In this document: positions 5,286 through 8,506 of the stretch, piece by piece
How positions within the stretch are numbered: the first letter of the stretch is position 1
How the letters are laid out: every line of letters starts with the position of its first letter
Notes under the pieces: generated by a model
What the model saw: the letters and a program-made list of their open reading frames with translations, nothing else
Told to the model about the DNA's origin: nothing
The model's database searches: none
Position numbers and translations under genes: made by a program
Assembly: GCA_023386115.1 (NCBI GenBank)
Contig: JAEWKL010000310.1
Coordinates: 1 to 8,506 of the forward strand
Origin: Pseudomonadota bacterium
GTDB taxonomy: Bacteria > Pseudomonadota > Alphaproteobacteria > Rhizobiales > Beijerinckiaceae
Length of the DNA: 8,506 bases
Direction of reading: 5' to 3'

Positions 5286-5305
5286 GGGGCGTCGTGCGAC
5301 GCCCC
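5286..5305. promoter_or_regulatory. Near-perfect 20-bp hairpin in the tatA leader
   Basis: Arms GGGGCGTCG (5286-5294) and CGACGCCCC (5297-5305) are exact inverted repeats with a 2-nt centre. The element lies 46-65 nt upstream of the tatA start and downstream of the candidate promoter, so it would be in the tatA 5' leader, or in the scpB-tatA spacer if transcription reads through. No U-run follows on the minus strand. It may be an operator, an mRNA-stabilising or processing hairpin, or a weak terminator for scpB. Confidence 0.55.
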
Positions 5306-5370
5306 AAACCTCTGATCCCGCAGGCTCATCGTCGCCGGGTGGCGGCCGGAGCGCTGGCGGTCCGGCCGGA

Positions 5371-5398
5371 ACCTAAGGACGGCGGGAGGCGAAAACAA
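5371..5398 (-). promoter_or_regulatory. Candidate tatA promoter
   Basis: On the minus strand TTGTTT (5393-5398) and TTAGGT (5371-5376) are spaced by 16 nt, in a locally A/T-richer patch of an otherwise GC-rich spacer. Transcription would start near 5364, leaving a leader of about 125 nt before tatA. This would let tatABC be expressed apart from nagZ-scpAB. The call rests on hexamer resemblance and position only. Confidence 0.35.
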
Positions 5399-5438
5399 GC
5401 GTTTCCTCGGGGGTTGGCCGAATGCCCCACCCGGGAAT

Positions 5439-6083
5439 TCAGTCCGGCGTGGCGTCGCCGGGGCTCAACGGATCCTCGTCGGCTCCCGCATCGTCGCTCG
5501 GTTGCGGCACCCGGAAGCCGGCGGGCAGCCGGCCCTCGATCAGGCCGAGGCCCTTCAGCTCGTCGAGCCCGGGCAGGTCCGAGACGGCATCGAGGCCGAA
5601 ATGGTCGAGGAAGGCCGGGGTGGTGCCGTAGGTCACCGGGCGCCCCGGCGTGCGGCGCCGGCCGCGCAGGCGCACCCAGCCGGTCTCGAGCAAGAGGTCG
5701 AGGGATCCCTTCGACGTGGTGACGCCGCGGATCTCCTCGATCTCGGCCCGGGTCACCGGCTGGTGGTAGGCGACGATGGCGAGCGTCTCGAGGGCGGCCC
5801 GCGACAACTTGCGCGCCTCGGGGACGCCGCCGCGCAGGGCGGTGGCAAGGTCGGGCGCGGTGCGGAAGGCGTAGCCGCCCGCCACGCGCGCCAGCGTGAT
5901 GCCCCGGGGGGCGTAGGCGCGGGCGACCTCGGCGAGAACGGCCGGCACGTCGGTGCCGGCGGGGAGCCGGGCGGCGAGGTCGGCCTCGGAGAGGGGCGCG
6001 GGGGCGCAGAAGATCAGCGCCTCGGCGAGGCGGGCCGCCTCGGAGGGGAGAGGCGGGGGATGAGCCTTCGCCACGCGACTCAC
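5439..6083 (-). CDS. scpB: Segregation and condensation protein ScpB (214 aa)
   Basis: ScpB joins ScpA and SMC in the bacterial condensin complex that compacts and helps segregate the chromosome. The protein consists of two winged-helix domains. The first covers roughly residues 10-90 (RLAEALIFCAPAPLSEADLA and TLARVAGGYAFRTAPDLA). The second begins at the diagnostic KLSRAALETLAIVAYHQPVT segment and continues through EIEEIRGV, LLETGWVRLRGRRRTPGRP and TYGTTPAFLDHFGL. The C-terminal tail after about residue 190 is acidic and disordered (PSDDAGADEDPLSPGDATPD). GTG 6083 is chosen because it overlaps the scpA stop by four bases (GTGA); a GTG three codons later is the alternative. The frame is open further upstream to 6308, but that stretch is antiphase to scpA and has no family similarity. 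Confidence 0.94.
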   Translation of the reverse strand: MSRVAKAHPPPLPSEAARLAEALIFCAPAPLSEADLAARLPAGTDVPAVLAEVARAYAPRGITLARVAGGYAFRTAPDLATALRGGVPEARKLSRAALETLAIVAYHQPVTRAEIEEIRGVTTSKGSLDLLLETGWVRLRGRRRTPGRPVTYGTTPAFLDHFGLDAVSDLPGLDELKGLGLIEGRLPAGFRVPQPSDDAGADEDPLSPGDATPD

Positions 6084-6850
6084 GGCCCGGTGGCGCGGAT
6101 CTGGATCGGCGCGAAGGGCCCGTCCTGGCGCAGCAGGAGCTGGCCCTCGCGGGCGAGCTCCAGCACCGCCGAGAGCGAGGAGGCGCGCACCGTGGCCCGG
6201 CGCTTTGGATCGGCCAGGTACTGGGCAAGGTAGGAATCGAGGTCGGTCCACTCGTCCCCCGGGCCGATCAGCCGCTCCAGGGCGGCGCGTGCATCGACCA
6301 GGGACCACACGCTGCGCGGCGGCAGCGTCACCTGCGCCCGGACCCGCTCCTGGCGCTGGCGGGCATAGGCCGCGATCAGGTCGTGCAGGGTGACGGCGAA
6401 GGCCCCCGGGGCAGTGGCGGCGGTTTCCGGCGGGGTGGTGCCGCGGGCGAAGACGTCGCGCCCGAGCTGGGCCCGCTCGGACAGCATCAGGGCGGCGGCA
6501 CGGATCGCCTCGAGGCGGCGCAGGCGCAGGGCCAGGGCCTCGGCGAGGTCGCCGGCGGCGGGCTCGGGGCCGCGGGGCGGCGCCGGCAGCAGCAGGCGCG
6601 ACTTCAGGTAGGCCAGCCAGGCCGCCATCACCAGATAATCCGCCGCCAGCTCCAGGCGCAGGCGGCGCGCCTCGTCGATGAAGGCGAGGTACTGCTCGAC
6701 CAGCGCCAGGATCGAGATCCGGGCGAGGTCGACTTTCTGGCGCCGGGCCAGCTCCAGGAGCAGGTCGAGGGGCCCCTCGAAGCCGTCGACATCGACCACG
6801 AAGGCCGCGCCGCCGGCGGCGTCGGTTGCCTCCCCGAAATCGTCCGCCAT
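6080..6850 (-). CDS. scpA: Segregation and condensation protein ScpA (256 aa)
   Basis: ScpA is the kleisin subunit that bridges the SMC heads and binds ScpB. The N-terminal kleisin signature is clear: FEGPLDLLLELARRQKVDLA followed by RISILALVEQYLAFID (about residues 24-59), then DYLVMAAWLAYLKSRLLLP. The middle is a variable helical linker. The C-terminus has the small winged-helix part (ASSLSAVLELAREGQLLLRQ, then FAPIQIR). ATG 6850 begins one base after the nagZ stop, which implies coupled translation. An in-frame ATG at 6877 would overlap nagZ by 26 bases and add nine residues; neither has a strong Shine-Dalgarno, so the start is uncertain. The length is normal. The smc gene itself is not in the window, as is usual for alphaproteobacteria. 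Confidence 0.94.
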   Translation of the reverse strand: MADDFGEATDAAGGAAFVVDVDGFEGPLDLLLELARRQKVDLARISILALVEQYLAFIDEARRLRLELAADYLVMAAWLAYLKSRLLLPAPPRGPEPAAGDLAEALALRLRRLEAIRAAALMLSERAQLGRDVFARGTTPPETAATAPGAFAVTLHDLIAAYARQRQERVRAQVTLPPRSVWSLVDARAALERLIGPGDEWTDLDSYLAQYLADPKRRATVRASSLSAVLELAREGQLLLRQDGPFAPIQIRATGP

Positions 6851-6851
6851 C

Positions 6852-7862
6852 TCAGGCCGCGGCGGCGAGCCCGGCATCGAGTCGGGCGCGGGCCTCGTCC
6901 GGGTCGAAGGCCGGGGCCGCTTGGGACAGCCGGGCGAGGGCGCGGTCCGCCCGGCGCAGGGCCTCGCCGGCGAGGACGGGGGCGGAGGCCACCACCTCCT
7001 CCATCTCGGCCCGAACGCCGTTGCAATGCAGGCCGATGTCGCAGCCGGCCCGGAAGGCGGCGGCGGCGCGTTCGCGGTGCGTCCCCGAGAGGGCGTTCAT
7101 CGACAGGTCGTCGGTCATCAGGAGGCCGTTAAAGCCGATCCGGCCGCGCACGATCTCGCGAATGACCGTGGCGGAGGTCGTGGCCGGGTTCTCCGGGTCG
7201 AGCGCGCGGAACACCACGTGGGCCGACATCGCCATCGGCAGGTCGGCGAGCGCCCGGAACGGCCGGAAGTCGTGGGCGTCGAGGTCATCCAGGCTCGCCT
7301 CCACCACCGGGAGGGCATGGTGGCTGTCGGCCCCGGCGCGGCCGTGGCCGGGCATGTGCTTCATCACCGGCAGCACGCCGCCGGCCATCAGCCCCTCGGC
7401 CACCGCCCGCCCGAAGGCCGCGACCACCGCCGGATCGGTGCCATAGGCCCGGTCGCCGATGACGTCGTGGGCACCCGGAACCGGCACGTCGAGGACCGGC
7501 GCGCAATCCACGTTGATGCCGACCTCCGCGAGGTCGTGCGCCATCAGGCGGGCCCCGAGGCCGGCGAGGACCGGCCCGCCCTCCGGGCCGCCGGCCCGCA
7601 GATAGGCCCGGCCGGACGGGTAGGCCCGCCAGTGCGGCCGCGTCATGCGCTGCACCCGGCCGCCCTCCTGGTCGATCAGGATCGGAGCGTCGGTCCGGCC
7701 GACGGACGCGCGGAGCGCCGCCGTCAGGGCGCGAACCTGCGCGGGCGTCTCGATGTTGCGCTTGAACAGGATGAAGCCCCAGGGCTGCACCTCGCGGAAG
7801 AAGGCGGCCTCCTCGGGGCTCAAGACAGGACCGGCGCAGCCGAGGATCAGGGCAAGGGTCAT
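6852..7862 (-). CDS. nagZ: Beta-N-acetylhexosaminidase NagZ, glycoside hydrolase family 3 (336 aa)
   Basis: NagZ is a cytoplasmic enzyme that removes N-acetylglucosamine from anhydro-muropeptides during cell-wall recycling. In bacteria with AmpR-controlled beta-lactamases its products also serve as the inducer. Family features are GFILFKRNI (residues 29-37), IDQEGGRVQR (63-72), CAPVLDVPV (120-128) and the substrate motif KHMPGHG (168-174). The general acid/base pair region DSHHALP (179-185) and MTDDLSM (249-255), whose first Asp (Asp251) is the likely nucleophile, are also present. No signal peptide is seen, as expected for a cytoplasmic enzyme. ATG 7862 is chosen because the family similarity begins at MTLALILGCAGPVLSPEE; the frame is open to 8201, but the extra 113 codons are Arg/Pro-rich shadow sequence. 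The Shine-Dalgarno is weak. It heads a tight nagZ-scpA-scpB unit. Confidence 0.95.
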   Translation of the reverse strand: MTLALILGCAGPVLSPEEAAFFREVQPWGFILFKRNIETPAQVRALTAALRASVGRTDAPILIDQEGGRVQRMTRPHWRAYPSGRAYLRAGGPEGGPVLAGLGARLMAHDLAEVGINVDCAPVLDVPVPGAHDVIGDRAYGTDPAVVAAFGRAVAEGLMAGGVLPVMKHMPGHGRAGADSHHALPVVEASLDDLDAHDFRPFRALADLPMAMSAHVVFRALDPENPATTSATVIREIVRGRIGFNGLLMTDDLSMNALSGTHRERAAAAFRAGCDIGLHCNGVRAEMEEVVASAPVLAGEALRRADRALARLSQAAPAFDPDEARARLDAGLAAAA

Positions 7863-8149
7863 CGACGGCGGCTCTCGTCGGTTGGAGAGGGGGAAACGTT
7901 CGCGGGCTCCCGTCCGGCGCCGCAAGGTGGCCCATTGCGGCGGCCGATGATCGGGAATCGCAAGCGGAAAGAGCGGAGAATTTAGGCGATTCGCCGGCCC
8001 GATTCTGTCGGCGGGGCGCCACAGCTGGGAGGATTTCGGGCCCCCGGCTCGGCGCCGAGGGCGCCTTGCGGCGGGGAGGCCCCGAGCCTGGCGGCTCCGA
8101 GCTTCAGGTCTTCCCGAAGCCCGGCGTGCCGAAGGCCTGGTGCAAACGG
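7863..8149 (-). other. Gap between the SPOR gene and nagZ
   Basis: This 287-bp stretch holds no gene I can support. Its left half has the only A/T-richer patch in the vicinity (about 7950-7990, including TAAATT on the minus strand next to the palindromic GGCGATTCGCC at 7985-7995). That is the most likely place for a nagZ promoter, although I could not pair convincing -35 and -10 hexamers. The right half, just after the SPOR stop codon, carries a perfect 12-bp palindrome CTCGGCGCCGAG (8048-8059) and a 5-bp hairpin (8084-8097). It also carries a copy of the 18-mer shared with 3114-3131. No U-run terminator is visible. Confidence 0.4.
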
Positions 8150-8506
8150 CTAGTTCTTGGCGACGAAGCAGGCGGCGCCCGCGGCCTTGAGCTTGCCGCA
8201 CAGGCCGTCGGCGCTGTCCTTCGACATCGGCCCGACGCGGACGCGGTAGATCGACTTGCCGTTGACCTCGGCCTGCCGGATCAGCGGCGACTGGCCGCCG
8301 AGCACGGCGCCGTAGCGCTCCTGGGCCTGCTTGAAGGCGATCTCGGCCTCCTTCTCGGTGGCGCGCACCGAGAGCTGCACCGAGAAGCCGCCGACCGGCG
8401 CCTGGGGCGCGGGCATCGCCTGGGTGGTGGTCGGCGCCTCGGCCGAGGCGACACGCTGGACCGGCTTCGGACGCGGCGACTCGGGGGCCGGCGCAGGGGC
8501 CTCGGC
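8150..8506 (-). CDS. SPOR-domain protein, C-terminal part (start outside window)
   Basis: The last 118 codons of a gene that enters from the right edge, ending at TAG (8150-8152). SPOR domains bind glycan strands stripped of stem peptides and bring proteins to the division septum. Residues 1-40 of the visible part are a Pro/Ala-rich linker (EAPAPAPESPRPKPVQRVAS and similar), typical of the periplasmic stalk between a membrane anchor and the domain. The SPOR domain follows from GGFSVQLSVRATEKEAE through IYRVRVGPMSKDSADGLCGK to the ending AAGAACFVAKN. The two Cys residues in the last third (in DGLCGK and AACFVA) are notable. In related alphaproteobacteria a SPOR gene commonly sits just upstream of nagZ. 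The anchor, start and full length cannot be seen, so no gene symbol is given. Confidence 0.9.
   Translation of the reverse strand, partial: AEAPAPAPESPRPKPVQRVASAEAPTTTQAMPAPQAPVGGFSVQLSVRATEKEAEIAFKQAQERYGAVLGGQSPLIRQAEVNGKSIYRVRVGPMSKDSADGLCGKLKAAGAACFVAKN

Noticed and set aside
6678..7985. 435-codon plus-strand open frame opposite scpA and nagZ
   Set aside because: Despite its length it is His/Arg/Gly-rich and antisense to well-supported NagZ and ScpA motifs.
7863..8201. 113-codon N-terminal extension of nagZ
   Set aside because: Similarity begins exactly at the ATG at 7862, and the extension is low-complexity Arg/Pro sequence that overlaps the end of the SPOR gene.

Overview
This is a high-GC chromosomal window. 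Gene order, protein families and the extragenic repeats suggest an alphaproteobacterium of the order Hyphomicrobiales, most likely near Methylobacterium. That assignment is an inference, because no rRNA or other marker gene is present. Almost all of the window is core metabolism and cell biology. I see no transposase, integrase, phage gene, tRNA, rRNA or CRISPR array, and I did not find a convincing undescribed system. The most interesting material is structured, probably regulatory, sequence between the genes.

Left region (1-2095), cobalamin and cobalt. A minus-strand pair, cbtB then cbtA (cbtA runs off the left edge), encodes a cobalt transporter. It is preceded by a complete cobalamin riboswitch (628-806), whose likely promoter lies directly against the aptamer and whose final hairpin abuts the cbtB ribosome binding site. 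Divergent from it are cobU and cobO on the plus strand, which overlap by ATGA. They encode late cobalamin enzymes: corrinoid adenosylation (CobO), then cobinamide phosphorylation and GMP transfer (CobU). The locus therefore pairs cobalt import, repressed by the finished vitamin, with genes that use the cobalt. An 18-bp tandem repeat lies between the two units.

Middle region (2096-3297). A stand-alone plus-strand prephenate/arogenate dehydrogenase gene (TyrA family) has a strong hairpin upstream. It converges on tatC. The space between them carries a short tandem repeat and a palindrome resembling dispersed extragenic repeats.

Right region (3298-8506), minus strand. In transcription order it holds a SPOR-domain gene (5' end outside the window), nagZ, scpA, scpB, tatA, tatB and tatC. 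This is a conserved alphaproteobacterial neighbourhood joining cell-wall binding and recycling (SPOR, NagZ), chromosome condensation with SMC (ScpA, ScpB) and twin-arginine protein export (TatABC). nagZ-scpA-scpB are packed with 1-nt spacing or a 4-nt overlap, as are tatB-tatC. Larger gaps lie before nagZ (287 bp), before tatA (198 bp, with a probable promoter and a near-perfect 20-bp hairpin) and between tatA and tatB (234 bp, with nested inverted repeats).
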